The position numbers and the translations under genes are program-made. This document shows, in pieces, positions 28,485-37,223 of a DNA stretch of 64,000 bases. How positions within the stretch are numbered: the stretch's first letter is position 1; each line of letters opens with the position of its first letter. The notes beneath the pieces are model-generated. The model did no database searches, was not told where the DNA came from, and worked only from the letters and a program-made list of their open reading frames with translations. The stretch is from Dictyobacter formicarum (GTDB lineage Bacteria > Chloroflexota > Ktedonobacteria > Ktedonobacterales > Ktedonobacteraceae): assembly GCF_016587435.1 (NCBI RefSeq), contig NZ_BNJJ01000024.1, positions 62,001-126,000 of the forward strand, written 5' to 3'.

Positions 28485-28485
28485 A

Positions 28486-29328
28486 TCAGATCTCCCGTTT
28501 GAATAGCAGGTCTCGTACCCGATTGTAGGCAATTACAGGACCGTCCTTACAGACAAAAGTGGGGCCATACTGGCAGTGACCACAGAAGCCGATGGCGCAT
28601 TTCATATTGCGCTCCATCGAGATAAATATTTGCTCACCTGGAACACCACACTTCTCTAGCTCGGTGGCGGCAAAGCGCATCATTATCTCTGGTCCACAGA
28701 CGAACGCTAGCGTGTTCGCTGGCTCAAAAAGCGCGCGCGCGATCAGTCGGGTCACGACTCCAACACTACCACGCCAGCTATTTGTGGCCCGGTCAACCGT
28801 TACGACGACATCCAGGTCGAGTTGAGCGCGCCAGCGTTCACAGTCTTTGCGGTAGAGAATATCTTCAGGCGTGCGCGCACCATAGAGCAGGGTAACACGG
28901 CCAAATGCCTGGCGATTGGCAATAATCTGGCACATAACAGAGCGCAATGGGGCCAGTCCCAAACCACCTGCCACCAGGAGCAAGTCTTTCCCTTGAGCTT
29001 GATCAAGAGGCCAGGGTTGACCAAAGGGGCCGCGCACGCCAAGCACAGCACCAGGTAGCAAGATTTGTAGCGCGTTTGAGACATTTCCAACGGCGCGAAT
29101 GGTATGGATCAGCGGATCCGGGTGATCCGGGTCTCCGCTGATGGAGATCGGTATTTCTCCCACCCCAAATACATACAGCATGTTGAATTGCCCACACAAG
29201 AAGGAAGGGATATTCCCTTTATCTGCTGGCTCAAGATCGAGGGTAAATATATTGGGAAGTTCGTCGAGCCTGCGCTGTATTCGGTACCACCGTGGCAGCA
29301 TGGGATCGTTCCTGTCTACCAGCATCAT
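28486..29328 (-). CDS. Hydrogenase diaphorase (gamma) subunit, FAD/NAD(P)-binding
   Basis: Ferredoxin-NADP reductase-like subunit, 280 aa. It carries an FAD domain ([23 protein letters not shown]), a NAD(P)-binding domain ([21 protein letters not shown]) and a C-terminal [2Fe-2S] motif [13 protein letters not shown]...C. It passes electrons between NAD(P)H and the hydrogenase. Its start codon overlaps the stop of the preceding cyclic-nucleotide-binding protein gene (ATGATG over TGA), so translation is coupled. Confidence 0.93.
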   Translation of the reverse strand: MMLVDRNDPMLPRWYRIQRRLDELPNIFTLDLEPADKGNIPSFLCGQFNMLYVFGVGEIPISISGDPDHPDPLIHTIRAVGNVSNALQILLPGAVLGVRGPFGQPWPLDQAQGKDLLLVAGGLGLAPLRSVMCQIIANRQAFGRVTLLYGARTPEDILYRKDCERWRAQLDLDVVVTVDRATNSWRGSVGVVTRLIARALFEPANTLAFVCGPEIMMRFAATELEKCGVPGEQIFISMERNMKCAIGFCGHCQYGPTFVCKDGPVIAYNRVRDLLFKREI

Positions 29329-29795
29329 CCACCTTCCACTCTCGTCTGATATACGTCGAGCAGTTGTAAGCGCGTCATTTGCAGTCTTTGCATGATGATG
29401 TATGCTACTCGCTTGACGAGCTTGTATCCAAACACATGATCGGTCTCACACATGCGACGCAGGGGCGCTCCATGCAGCGCAATGGCCTCCACCTTTTCGA
29501 TGACGTGGGCGCTAAAGTGCCAGCGATACGGCTCAAATAACCATGACCAGCCCAGCACTTCGCCCGCCTCGATAGTTTCGATGGAAATACTACCGCGATC
29601 GGCGGCAAAGGTTTCCAGCACAACTTTTCCTTCTGTGAGGATATAGAAATACTCGGCTGGCTCTCCTTCGTGAAAGATGTACTGATTGGAGTCATAGGCA
29701 ACCGACGTGGCCAGGTCGGCTATCTGGTGGAGATAATAGAGTGGCAGTCCTTTGAAGAAGGGATGGGCAGCCAGGATCTGTTCGCAAGTTTGCAT
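29325..29795 (-). CDS. Cyclic nucleotide-binding domain protein lacking a DNA-binding domain
   Basis: A 156-aa Crp/Fnr N-terminal-type jelly roll: FFKGLPLYYLHQIADLA, IFHEGEPAEYFYILTEGKVV and a phosphate-binding-cassette-like EVLGWSWLF. The C-terminal helix (residues ~120-150) has no helix-turn-helix behind it, so it cannot act as a normal Crp. It sits in the middle of the hydrogenase operon, 2 bases after the beta-subunit stop and overlapping the gamma start, suggesting that it modulates or assembles with the enzyme. Nucleotide binding is not proven; the exact cAMP-contact Arg is not apparent. Confidence 0.85.
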   Translation of the reverse strand: MQTCEQILAAHPFFKGLPLYYLHQIADLATSVAYDSNQYIFHEGEPAEYFYILTEGKVVLETFAADRGSISIETIEAGEVLGWSWLFEPYRWHFSAHVIEKVEAIALHGAPLRRMCETDHVFGYKLVKRVAYIIMQRLQMTRLQLLDVYQTRVEGG

Positions 29796-29797
29796 GG

Positions 29798-30943
29798 CTA
29801 CAACTCCTTTTGCTCACTTTCATAGATCGCGCGCACCTCTTCCGTGATGTCGATGGCTACCGGGCACCAGGTAATGCAGCGGCCACAGCCCACACAGCCC
29901 GATGAGCCAAACTGATCATACCAGGTTGAGAGTTTATGCGTCATCCACTGCCGATAACGCGCTTTGGGTGAAGCACGTACGCTTCCTCCATACAGATACG
30001 AGAAGTCCACGTTAAAACACGAATCCCACTTGCGCACACGCTCGGTCTCTTTACCTGCCAGATCGGTAGCGTCCTCTACAGTGGTGCAAAAACAGGTCGG
30101 ACAAACCATGGTGCAATTGGTGCAGCTCAGGCAGCGTTGTGCCACGTCGTTCCAGCGCGGATGTTCCAGATTACGCGCCAGCAAGTCTTTTAAGTCATGC
30201 GGAGAAGTAGCCATCTGGCGTCCCATCGATTGAGCCGTATGCTCTACCACCTGCTCGGCCTGCGCAAGTTCATCAGCACGGGCCTGCCGACAATCAAGGG
30301 CACACATCACATCCGCTCCCAACTCACTGCCAACCTGGACCACAAAGAAGTGCTTATACGCATCTATGATTTCTGTCAGCGCTAAATCGTAGCCAAAAGT
30401 TGCTCGCGGCCCAGTCTGCATCGAGGTACAGAAGCAAGTTCCTCCGGCCTGCCCGCAGTTGACGGCAACAATAAAAAGATCCTTTCTGCGCTCCTGATAG
30501 ATTGGATCTACATGAGCATCCTGTAAAAACACGCGATCTTGAATGGCAATGGCATGCAGTTCACAGGAGCGAACACCAATAAAGGCATATTTGGGAGTGA
30601 TATGATCTTCTTCGACTATATGAATGGAGTGTCCATCGCGCTGTGCACGCCACAGGCGTATGATTGGAGGATGGAGAAATTGCTTCCATGAATGTGGACC
30701 AACTGCGTAGCCAAAGAAGGCATCATCGTGGCGCTGCTTGAGTCGGTAACTTCCTCCATCCTGTTCATCTGTGTAGCCCCTGGGGAGGCTGGCAGTCGAG
30801 GTCAACGTATCATAGACAATAGCCTCATTGCGCACGGTTGGGCCAATCACCTGATATCCTCTGTGCTGCAAGGTTATGAACAGTTGCTCCAATTGCTCAC
30901 ACTGCATTATCAGCTGATCATTGATGGATGATGAGGAGTGCAT
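29798..30943 (-). CDS. Hydrogenase iron-sulfur (beta) subunit
   Basis: A 381-aa ferredoxin-type subunit of a group 3b [NiFe]-hydrogenase (sulfhydrogenase beta/HydB-like). The N-terminal half resembles the 4Fe-4S dicluster subunits. Two clusters are visible in the C-terminal half: CLSCTNCTMVCPTC and CVGCGRCITWCP. A further Cys pair (ACFCTS-like GGTCFCTS) is near residue 175. The start has AGGAGG six bases upstream. It is the first gene of the operon, with about 290 bases of leader in front. It couples the gamma subunit to the delta clusters. Confidence 0.92.
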   Translation of the reverse strand: MHSSSSINDQLIMQCEQLEQLFITLQHRGYQVIGPTVRNEAIVYDTLTSTASLPRGYTDEQDGGSYRLKQRHDDAFFGYAVGPHSWKQFLHPPIIRLWRAQRDGHSIHIVEEDHITPKYAFIGVRSCELHAIAIQDRVFLQDAHVDPIYQERRKDLFIVAVNCGQAGGTCFCTSMQTGPRATFGYDLALTEIIDAYKHFFVVQVGSELGADVMCALDCRQARADELAQAEQVVEHTAQSMGRQMATSPHDLKDLLARNLEHPRWNDVAQRCLSCTNCTMVCPTCFCTTVEDATDLAGKETERVRKWDSCFNVDFSYLYGGSVRASPKARYRQWMTHKLSTWYDQFGSSGCVGCGRCITWCPVAIDITEEVRAIYESEQKEL

Positions 30944-31203
30944 GATACGCCTCCTGTCCGGCTCAATACCAACCAGGTTTCGTTAGAAGACCACACATGA
31001 AGCTCAACAACCGTAGCCAGAAATCGCTTTTATTGTTTACACGCTCCCATAAAGATTAAGAATACATCCTGAATATTCCACCCCACACACGAAAAACTCA
31101 TCTAGTGACGGGAATTGTTTCGATGTATCTATGATTATTTATTCGGTTTTAGAGCGAGAAGATCAAAAACGCCCGCAAGAGGCACACCTATGTGTTGCTT
31201 TTT

Positions 31204-31250
31204 CGTGCATGCGTAGAAGCGTCCCCCGCGGGCGCTTCTACGCATGCACG
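31204..31250 (-). terminator. Terminator hairpin overlapping the end of the VOC gene
   Basis: Perfect 18-bp arms (31204-31221 and 31233-31250) with an 11-nt GC-rich loop. It starts before the stop codon at 31238 and ends beyond it, so the last codons form one arm. Confidence 0.7.
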
Positions 31251-31921
31251 GTGATGGTGTATGGATAGGGGGAGAGCTGGAACTGCTCTTCGCGCTGTCC
31301 ACTGATTACGATCTGGGCGGGGGAGACAACTGCCGATACTGTTTCCGTGGGTAGCCAGGGACGACCTGCTTTCACCACCACTAATTGTCCGAAGATGTCG
31401 CCCAGATACGCAAAGACATCAGCGATCTGGCCTGGAACGGGATACGAGACGATCCCCTGCTGTTTCTCCAGTTGCGCGGCAATGGCCGGTACATCCTCTA
31501 CCGGCAGGCCAATCTCGCTCAGGCGCAAGACATCTCGGGGTCCAAATGCTCCAGGCGTTTCATGATCCAGACCATTATGCACCATATATTCCAGGATGTT
31601 GTCGGCGGCATCACCAAAGTAGAACGAACGTGCATTGAGACCCGAAAAGAAGATTTCGTCTTCGCCCGTTTTAGTTGGCAGAATGGGCATGCGTTGGCCA
31701 ATCCAATTTTTGGCCTGCTGAAATTTGTTGCGCGGAATCGTAAAGGCGATATGGTAAAGCACCTCTTGCTGTGTTTCCTGAAAACTGAGTCGGGTTGTGC
31801 CAGCCTGAACAGTGAAAGAAGTGGCCGTCTCAGCGATCAGGGGTAACTCCAATACGGTACTATAAAATGTTTTCTGCTCAGCCAGATGTCTGGTTTGTAT
31901 AGTTAATTCTTGAATATACAT
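31238..31921 (-). CDS. VOC superfamily protein (glyoxalase/dioxygenase fold), two domains
   Basis: A 227-aa protein with two vicinal-oxygen-chelate modules. The first is ELTIQTRHLAEQKTFYSTVLELPLIAE...YHIAFTIP, with FYFGDAADNILEYMVH. The second begins near residue 130, LSEIGLPVEDVPAIAAQLEKQ...YLGDIFGQLVVVKAGR. This is the general architecture of catechol-type dioxygenases, but the metal ligands are not all obvious. It is cytosolic and monocistronic; substrate unknown. Confidence 0.82.
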   Translation of the reverse strand: MYIQELTIQTRHLAEQKTFYSTVLELPLIAETATSFTVQAGTTRLSFQETQQEVLYHIAFTIPRNKFQQAKNWIGQRMPILPTKTGEDEIFFSGLNARSFYFGDAADNILEYMVHNGLDHETPGAFGPRDVLRLSEIGLPVEDVPAIAAQLEKQQGIVSYPVPGQIADVFAYLGDIFGQLVVVKAGRPWLPTETVSAVVSPAQIVISGQREEQFQLSPYPYTITVHA

Positions 31922-32041
31922 GACTTTTCATTCCTCCTGTATAGCTTTCTATCTACTTACTGTTTGTAACCACCCTACCACTCTATTCACGTTCATGAAT
32001 ACCACGGGGATAGTATCTCTCACACTTGCTATAGTAACACC

Positions 32042-32230
32042 GTGCAAAAGGCAGGGATCGTCCTGTACAAACGGGCAATGAATTGCCCCGATCGAGTCGC
32101 ATACACCTGAAAGATCATCAACCACAGAGTGACAATCAATAAACCGGTAAAAGGACGTCGCTCAAATTTTTGCCAAAAGAGCAAAGTAACAAGAAAAGAG
32201 ACCAAACCATCGTAGGTTCGGCCCTCAGCG
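32042..32230 (-). pseudogene. Possible membrane-protein remnant
   Basis: On the minus strand, an open stretch encodes RTYDGLVSFLVTLLFWQKF, ERRPFTGLLIVTLWLMIFQV and YATRSGQFIARLYRTIPAF, with hydrophobic helices and a basic loop reminiscent of prolipoprotein diacylglyceryl transferase C-terminal ends. No good start codon or ribosome binding site precedes it; the sequence before it is the GC-rich palindromic block at 32211-32390. It is a remnant or an accidental frame. Confidence 0.25.
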
Positions 32231-32390
32231 GCCGATTGGAGCCCGCCGCAGCGTGGCGACCCCGTATCCGGCCGGTTTGGCTCCATCACCGCCGCCCCCT
32301 CGACCAGAGAGGGATCCCCCGAGACCCCTTGGAAGCACCCGGCAAGACTTCGCCGCGAAGTGAAGTGATCTCGGGTAAACGCGACGATGA
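32211..32390. repeat. GC-rich palindromic block
   Basis: About 180 bases, much richer in G and C than their surroundings, with several nested inverted repeats: TCGGCC/GGCCGA, GGAGCC/GGCTCC, CCCGAGA/TCTCGGG and CTTCGC/GCGAAG. It separates a VOC gene from a quinone oxidoreductase gene. No coding frame is convincing. It could be an inserted palindromic element or a structured RNA. Confidence 0.45.
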
Positions 32391-32496
32391 GTACTCGTGT
32401 ATTTCGCCCATACGATATGGAAGTTACCAACGAAATACATAAACGTGTTAAAAAGGAGAGTTCTTTGCGAGAAAAGAAAAAAGGAGTTTATTTGTT

Positions 32497-33432
32497 ATGG
32501 CAAAACAAGCCCAGGCAATATGTATTCACAATTACGGCGGTCCAGAAGAGCTCAAGCTTGAGCAGGTGCAGGTTCCTGATCCTCAGACAGACGAGGTGCT
32601 CGTCCGTGTTCGGGCCGTTGGCGTAAATCCGGTTGATTGGAAAATTACCGAGGGATGGTTAAAAGATGTCCTATCGATACAGTTCCCCTACATACCCGGT
32701 CGCGACATCGCGGGTATCGTTGAAGAGGTGGGTCCTGGAGTAACGGCTTTCCAGAAAGGACAGGCGGTTTTTGGGCAGAGCGCCAAAGGTGGATATGCCG
32801 AGTATACTCCTGCTTCGATTAATACCCTGGCGCTAAAACCTGACGCCATCAGCTTTGAAGAGGCTGCGACCATCCCCGTGGGAGCAACGACTGCATGGCA
32901 GGGTCTCTTTGACCACGGCAACCTTCAGCCGGGACAGACCGTTCTCATCCAGGGTGCCTCTGGTGGCGTTGGCCTGTTCGCGGTCCAGTTCGCCCATTGG
33001 AAGGGGGCACGTGTCATCGGCACCACCTCAAGCGCGAGCGTCGATTTTGTGCGTTCGCTTGGCGCCGATACCGTGATTGATTATACATCCACATCTGTCG
33101 AGCAGGCCGTTCATGACGTGGACCTTGTCTTCGATACCGTGGGGGGCCCAACGCTTGCCTCATCGCTCAAGGCACTGAAAAACGGAGGCACTCTGGTAAC
33201 GATCGCGGGTCAGCCAGAGGAGGCGCAGGTGCGGGAGAAAAATGCACGTGTTGAGTGGTTCTCAGCCCAGGTCTCTCACGACCTCTTAGCAACCTTCGCA
33301 AAACTAATAGAAGAGGGGCAACTGAAAGTCGTGATTGAAGCTACTTATCCTCTCGCCGAGGCGGCTCAGGCGCATCAACGCAGCAAAACCGGCCATGGTC
33401 GGGGCCGTATTGTCCTCAAAGTCGCCGACTGA
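32497..33432 (+). CDS. NADP-dependent zinc-free alcohol dehydrogenase/quinone oxidoreductase
   Basis: Medium-chain dehydrogenase of the quinone oxidoreductase type, 311 aa. It has GVNPVDWKITEG in the catalytic domain, GRDIAGIVEEVG, and the NADPH site LIQGASGGVGLFAVQFA. Zinc-binding Cys and Glu residues of classical ADH are absent. AAAGGAG precedes the start. It is cytosolic and probably reduces quinones or enals with NADPH. A terminator follows at 33522. Confidence 0.92.
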   Translation: MAKQAQAICIHNYGGPEELKLEQVQVPDPQTDEVLVRVRAVGVNPVDWKITEGWLKDVLSIQFPYIPGRDIAGIVEEVGPGVTAFQKGQAVFGQSAKGGYAEYTPASINTLALKPDAISFEEAATIPVGATTAWQGLFDHGNLQPGQTVLIQGASGGVGLFAVQFAHWKGARVIGTTSSASVDFVRSLGADTVIDYTSTSVEQAVHDVDLVFDTVGGPTLASSLKALKNGGTLVTIAGQPEEAQVREKNARVEWFSAQVSHDLLATFAKLIEEGQLKVVIEATYPLAEAAQAHQRSKTGHGRGRIVLKVAD

Positions 33433-33521
33433 CATCTAACAACAGTGACGGCACCACTATTCACCTGAAACCGGGCGCGGCCTTTGATCAGGGGATGATG
33501 TAGGAGAGAAAATAAAAAGGC

Positions 33522-33561
33522 AGAGCTTCATAAGAGCCATTAATGGCTCTTATGAAGCTCT
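33522..33561. terminator. Bidirectional terminator between convergent genes
   Basis: Perfect 19-bp arms around a 2-nt loop lie between the plus-strand oxidoreductase gene and the minus-strand gene at 33596. T-rich flanks follow on both sides. Confidence 0.8.
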
Positions 33562-33595
33562 TTGCTTTCTGCTATAGCAACCGCGATAAACTATG

Positions 33596-33940
33596 TTACA
33601 AATTCATAGCTATTTTCTTTCGGCCAACTTTTTGTGCATTTTTTGAATGCTCGTGGCAGGGCGGCAGCTTCCCCTGGCAGTGTAACCATAGAGCTGGCGT
33701 CTCCTCCGACACATCCAATAGATAAATGGCTGTCTCACAACTATCGACGACCATGCGCGACATCTTTTGTAGAAAATGGGGCGCCTTCTTGTTGAGATGT
33801 TTGATTAGCTCTTCCGCCTTCCATCCTTTGGCATCGATATCAGAAAGAGTGATAATCTCCAGGTTGATATCGATGACATGCTTGGGGTATCTACTATTTA
33901 ACCCTTGTAAGCATACGCTAAGAATATCTTCTAAATACAT
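33596..33940 (-). CDS. Small protein of unknown function
   Basis: A 114-aa protein with no family I recognise. AGGAGG lies 7 bases before the ATG, and a terminator follows, so it is probably expressed. The sequence is mixed alpha/beta (MYLEDILSVCLQGLNSRYPK, DINLEIITLSDIDAKGW) with a basic C-terminus rich in Lys, Asn and Cys (WLHCQGKLPPCHEH). No membrane segment or signal peptide. Confidence 0.6.
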   Translation of the reverse strand: MYLEDILSVCLQGLNSRYPKHVIDINLEIITLSDIDAKGWKAEELIKHLNKKAPHFLQKMSRMVVDSCETAIYLLDVSEETPALWLHCQGKLPPCHEHSKNAQKVGRKKIAMNL

Positions 33941-34107
33941 CAGCAGGCCTCCTGTGAAAGATCCTAACGATCACCGCTTCACAAATTCGATAGTCATAAG
34001 CTACACGCTCTACTATCGTCAACAGAGGACAAGATGTATGTAATTCTTCGCGTGTTCAATCAATATCAACAATTGTCGCCATTACCCGCCAGTGCTCCAG
34101 CCGGGCT

Positions 34108-34530
34108 TTACCAGCGCGCATCGGCCTGCGCTTGCGGCGAATCACTAACGATTTGCATAAGCTCAATGGCATTTCCATCTGGATCGTTGAGCCAGTATTG
34201 CAAATTATGGTCCATACCCCTGATGGCCTCGCCAGTAATCTCTACGCCCCTGCCTTTAAGTTGCTGCAATGTGGCGGCCATATCGTCCACCAGCAAGCAA
34301 AAGTGATTGTAACCAACGTTTTGACCACGCGGCCGATTCTCACCGGCGCCGCCAGGAAATAGCTCAATAAAATTGCCTGGGGAAACCTGAATATAAACAA
34401 TCCAGGGCGATGGGGTACCTTCTCGATCAAGCCTGAATGCCTCTCTGAAACCTAATTTCTGGCAGTAAAAATCAAGAGATTTCGCCAGGTCAGAAATGTA
34501 AAAAGCGACATGTCCAATACCAGTAATCAT
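34108..34530 (-). CDS. VOC-family protein (lactoylglutathione lyase-like)
   Basis: A 140-aa single VOC domain. GIGHVAFYISDLAKSLDFYCQKLGF forms the first beta-alpha unit, and GYNHFCLLVDDMAATLQQLKGRGVE and DPDGNAIELMQ the second. His6 near the start and Glu in IELMQ are the usual metal ligands. The ATG at 34530 is chosen over 34584 because AAAGGA precedes it and homology starts at MITGIGHVA. Cytosolic; specific substrate not predictable. Confidence 0.88.
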   Translation of the reverse strand: MITGIGHVAFYISDLAKSLDFYCQKLGFREAFRLDREGTPSPWIVYIQVSPGNFIELFPGGAGENRPRGQNVGYNHFCLLVDDMAATLQQLKGRGVEITGEAIRGMDHNLQYWLNDPDGNAIELMQIVSDSPQAQADARW

Positions 34531-34876
34531 TACCACGATCCTTTCTAATCCATATGAATATACTCTTTTATATGAGTTGAACACGAAAAAAAGTTCTTGT
34601 CAAGCAATTTACCACTTATTTATACCCATTATTTGGAGTAAAATCAATAAATTAATCATATTTATCGCCTATCTTCATGATAATGAATCTTCCTCGATAT
34701 TGACGCCAGTCCACAGTTTAGGGCATATCACATATATATGGGAATATAAACAAAGAAGGAAATGTTTGTATAAGAGTAAGACAAATCGGGAAATTTAAAA
34801 AGGACAATGTCTGAGTATTTGTGTGCTCTTCAACAGGCTTGTCTCTCCCTTATGAAAAATCAGAAGGACCAGACTT
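34531..34876. other. Gene-free stretch with possible promoter
   Basis: About 345 AT-rich bases between divergent genes. A possible plus-strand promoter has TTGTCA at 34597-34602 and TATACC at 34621-34626 (18-bp spacer), 250 bases upstream of the AKR gene. Nothing else is recognised. Confidence 0.3.
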
Positions 34877-35710
34877 TTGACTAATATTCAACATATCACT
34901 GATACGACGAAACTTAATAACGGCGTTCAGATGCCATGGCTTGGCTTTGGTGTTTTTCAAACGAAAGAAGGCGACGAGGTCATCAATGCGGTTCGCGATG
35001 CTCTGGAAACTGGCTATCGCTCAATTGATACGGCCGCCGCGTATGGCAATGAGACTGGTGTGGGGACAGCCATTAAACAGAGTGGCGTGTCACGCGGTGA
35101 TCTTTTTGTGACGACGAAGGTATGGAACTCTAATCAGGGCTATGATTCGACGTTGCGCGCTTTTGACGAGAGCCGCAAGAAGCTGGGTCTTGATGTCATC
35201 GACCTGTATTTGATCCACTGGCCGGTCAAGGGCAAATATAAAGATACCTGGAAGGCCATGGAGAGATTGTATCGCGATGGGAGCGTACGTGCTATTGGCG
35301 TCAGTAACTTCCATGTCCATCATCTCAATGACCTGCTGCAGAACAGCGAAGTAGTGCCAGCCGTCAACCAGATCGAGCTGCATCCGTTGCTCAGTCAAAC
35401 TGAACTGCGCAGTTTCTGCCAGCAAAAAGGTATCCAGGTTGAAGCCTGGAGTCCACTGATTCGGGGTAGGCAAGATATTTCTCTGCTGAAAGAGCTTGCC
35501 GATAAGTATCACAAATCGCCAGCACAGATCATCCTGCGCTGGGATCTGCAGCATGGCATCGTAACCATTCCGAAATCGATCCATACCGAGCGCATCCGCG
35601 AAAATGCGAGTGTGTTTGATTTCACGCTCTCCGATGAAGACATGCAGCGCCTGGATGGTTTGAACCGCAATGAGCGCACCGGCGCCGATCCAGACAACTT
35701 CAATTTCTAA
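34877..35710 (+). CDS. Aldo/keto reductase
   Basis: NADPH-dependent (beta/alpha)8 reductase of the AKR5/2,5-diketo-D-gluconate reductase-like group, 277 aa. Motifs: MPWLGFGVFQTKEG, GYRSIDTAAAYGNETGVG (catalytic Asp and Tyr), DLYLIHWPVKG (catalytic His), GVSNFHVHHL and IPKSIHTERIRENASVFDF at the cofactor site. I use a TTG start, with AGAAGG 10 bases upstream; no in-frame ATG lies before the conserved N-terminus. A strong terminator follows. Confidence 0.92.
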   Translation: MTNIQHITDTTKLNNGVQMPWLGFGVFQTKEGDEVINAVRDALETGYRSIDTAAAYGNETGVGTAIKQSGVSRGDLFVTTKVWNSNQGYDSTLRAFDESRKKLGLDVIDLYLIHWPVKGKYKDTWKAMERLYRDGSVRAIGVSNFHVHHLNDLLQNSEVVPAVNQIELHPLLSQTELRSFCQQKGIQVEAWSPLIRGRQDISLLKELADKYHKSPAQIILRWDLQHGIVTIPKSIHTERIRENASVFDFTLSDEDMQRLDGLNRNERTGADPDNFNF

Positions 35711-35734
35711 ACCTATTCTGATCTGGATCAGCAA

Positions 35735-35766
35735 AGCCCCCTCCAATGAATGGATTGGAGGGGGCT
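35735..35766 (+). terminator. Rho-independent terminator after the AKR gene
   Basis: Perfect 13-bp arms (AGCCCCCTCCAAT / ATTGGAGGGGGCT), 6-nt loop, then TTTTT on the plus strand. It lies 24 bases after the stop. Confidence 0.9.
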
Positions 35767-35853
35767 TTTTGTGATCTGACGAGGTTGCTGAGAAGTAGCC
35801 TGGGGAACACTCGGCGACGATTTTCTCATTGCCCCGACTGGCATACTAAGAAG

Positions 35854-37092
35854 CTATATGATGTCCTGCTTTTTGGCCCGCACTACTTGTGCAGGCAACC
35901 TCCGTTCAAGCCAGAGCAGACTCATTCCTGACGCGGATACCAATCCTGCCAGGAAGAACCAGGGCAGAGCTGGAGTCACCACGTAGAGGTTCGAAAACAG
36001 GGCCGGGGTCAATGCGCTGGCGACTCCCCACGAGAACTCATACATAGCCAGGTAGCGTCCACGAAGGGCCACAGGACCCAGGTCGGCAACCAGTGAACTT
36101 GCGGTTGGGCCATACAATATGGATGCCAATGTATGGATAGAAACAACAAGAAACAGGTAAGGAATCACCAGGAAAACAGGGATGATCAGCGCCAGGGCAA
36201 AGCAACCGCACGATATACACCACGCAAGAGCGGCCGCCCCGAGGGCTCTGGTACGACGGAATGGCTCCATAAGGCGAACAACGAGCGTTTGACAGCCGAT
36301 TATCAGCAGCGAATTGAGCATCAAAGCAGGACCAGGTACCCAGCCGGGAGCATGAACAGCTTCGGTCACGTAGACCGGAAAGGCCGTTCCCAGCATCATT
36401 GAGCATAGGGGAAAGGAAATGTTGCTGATCAAAAAGATGATGAACAGGCGATTCTGTAAAATGGTTGTATATGGTACCATTGCTACCTGCTCATGGTGCC
36501 TCTGTCCTGGCTCTGACAAACGCAGCAAAAGACAGCCCGCCACCAGGTAACAGAGAGCACTGCTCCCGATCAGCATGCGATAAATGTCTGGATTATTCGT
36601 TGCCAGGACAAGGCCCGCCAGCAAGCCGCCAATCCCCAGACCAACATTGCGTATGACCCCGACAAGTCCGAACCAACGATCCAGCTCATGAGGAGAGGCC
36701 ATATCGACGATGAGTGATGCGCTGGCCGCGAAAAAGATTCTGCCACCCGCCGTTACCAGAAAAGCCATCCCAAACAAGACGGGAACCGTATGCACAAAGA
36801 GGTAGCCGAGAAATCCGATCGCCTGGATAAGCTGGCTGATAGCGGTTATACGTCGGGCGCCAAAACGATCTACCAGACTCCCTGTAATCAATGACACCGG
36901 CAGTGCGCAGACGGTAGCGATAGTCAGAGCCAGCCCGATGACGGGCAAGGGAAAGTTGGCCGTGACCTGGAAATAGAGAATTGAGAGAGGGAGAAACAAT
37001 CCCGCTCCGAACGCGTCGATGATCAATACAAGCAGAAAACCGTATCTTCCTTGTGTCTCTGGAAAACCAAAATGGTCCTTCCATTTGTTCAT
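35854..37092 (-). CDS. MFS transporter (drug-efflux-like)
   Basis: Major facilitator superfamily exporter of 412 aa with about 12 membrane helices. Its N-terminal conserved loop is GSLVDRFGARRI, with DAFGAGLFLPLSILYF in helix 1. No fused soluble domain is present. The ATG at 37092 has AGGAGG upstream and is preferred over an open frame that reaches 37182. The gene is preceded by a leader with a short peptide and a terminator-like hairpin (37114-37160). The substrate is unknown; efflux of an antibiotic is suggested by the regulation layout. Confidence 0.88.
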   Translation of the reverse strand: MNKWKDHFGFPETQGRYGFLLVLIIDAFGAGLFLPLSILYFQVTANFPLPVIGLALTIATVCALPVSLITGSLVDRFGARRITAISQLIQAIGFLGYLFVHTVPVLFGMAFLVTAGGRIFFAASASLIVDMASPHELDRWFGLVGVIRNVGLGIGGLLAGLVLATNNPDIYRMLIGSSALCYLVAGCLLLRLSEPGQRHHEQVAMVPYTTILQNRLFIIFLISNISFPLCSMMLGTAFPVYVTEAVHAPGWVPGPALMLNSLLIIGCQTLVVRLMEPFRRTRALGAAALAWCISCGCFALALIIPVFLVIPYLFLVVSIHTLASILYGPTASSLVADLGPVALRGRYLAMYEFSWGVASALTPALFSNLYVVTPALPWFFLAGLVSASGMSLLWLERRLPAQVVRAKKQDII

Positions 37093-37113
37093 AGATCCTC
37101 CTACAAACAAAAA

Positions 37114-37160
37114 AAGAGGAGCTGGCAGCATACCTTTTCGGCAGCTTGCCAGCTCCTCTT
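37114..37160 (-). promoter_or_regulatory. Terminator-like hairpin in the MFS gene leader (attenuator candidate)
   Basis: On the minus strand, a 14-bp stem (AAGAGGAGCTGGCA and its complement) with an inner loop is followed by seven Ts and then directly by the ribosome binding site of the MFS gene, 21 bases later. An intrinsic terminator just ahead of the coding region is typical of attenuation-controlled resistance genes. The lower strand of the leader also includes a tiny open frame at 37197-37223. Confidence 0.55.
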
Positions 37161-37196
37161 CTCTAAAAATAGCACCCCGCAAATGGATGCAATTGC

Positions 37197-37223
37197 TTAG
37201 ATTTCACATGCTTCCCGCGTCAT
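37197..37223 (-). CDS. Possible leader peptide MTREACEI
   Basis: An 8-codon frame ending about 40 bases upstream of the terminator-like hairpin. AAGG lies 7 bases before its ATG, at appropriate ribosome binding site spacing. In leader-controlled efflux and erm-type genes, ribosome stalling on such a peptide changes which hairpin forms. It is a candidate only; sequences this short arise by chance. Confidence 0.3.
   Translation of the reverse strand: MTREACEI

Noticed and set aside
32029..32430. 133-codon frame (MVTSISYGRNTRV...)
   Set aside because: Its first half is the palindromic block and it has no ribosome binding site; only the last ~60 codons look protein-like, reported as a possible remnant.
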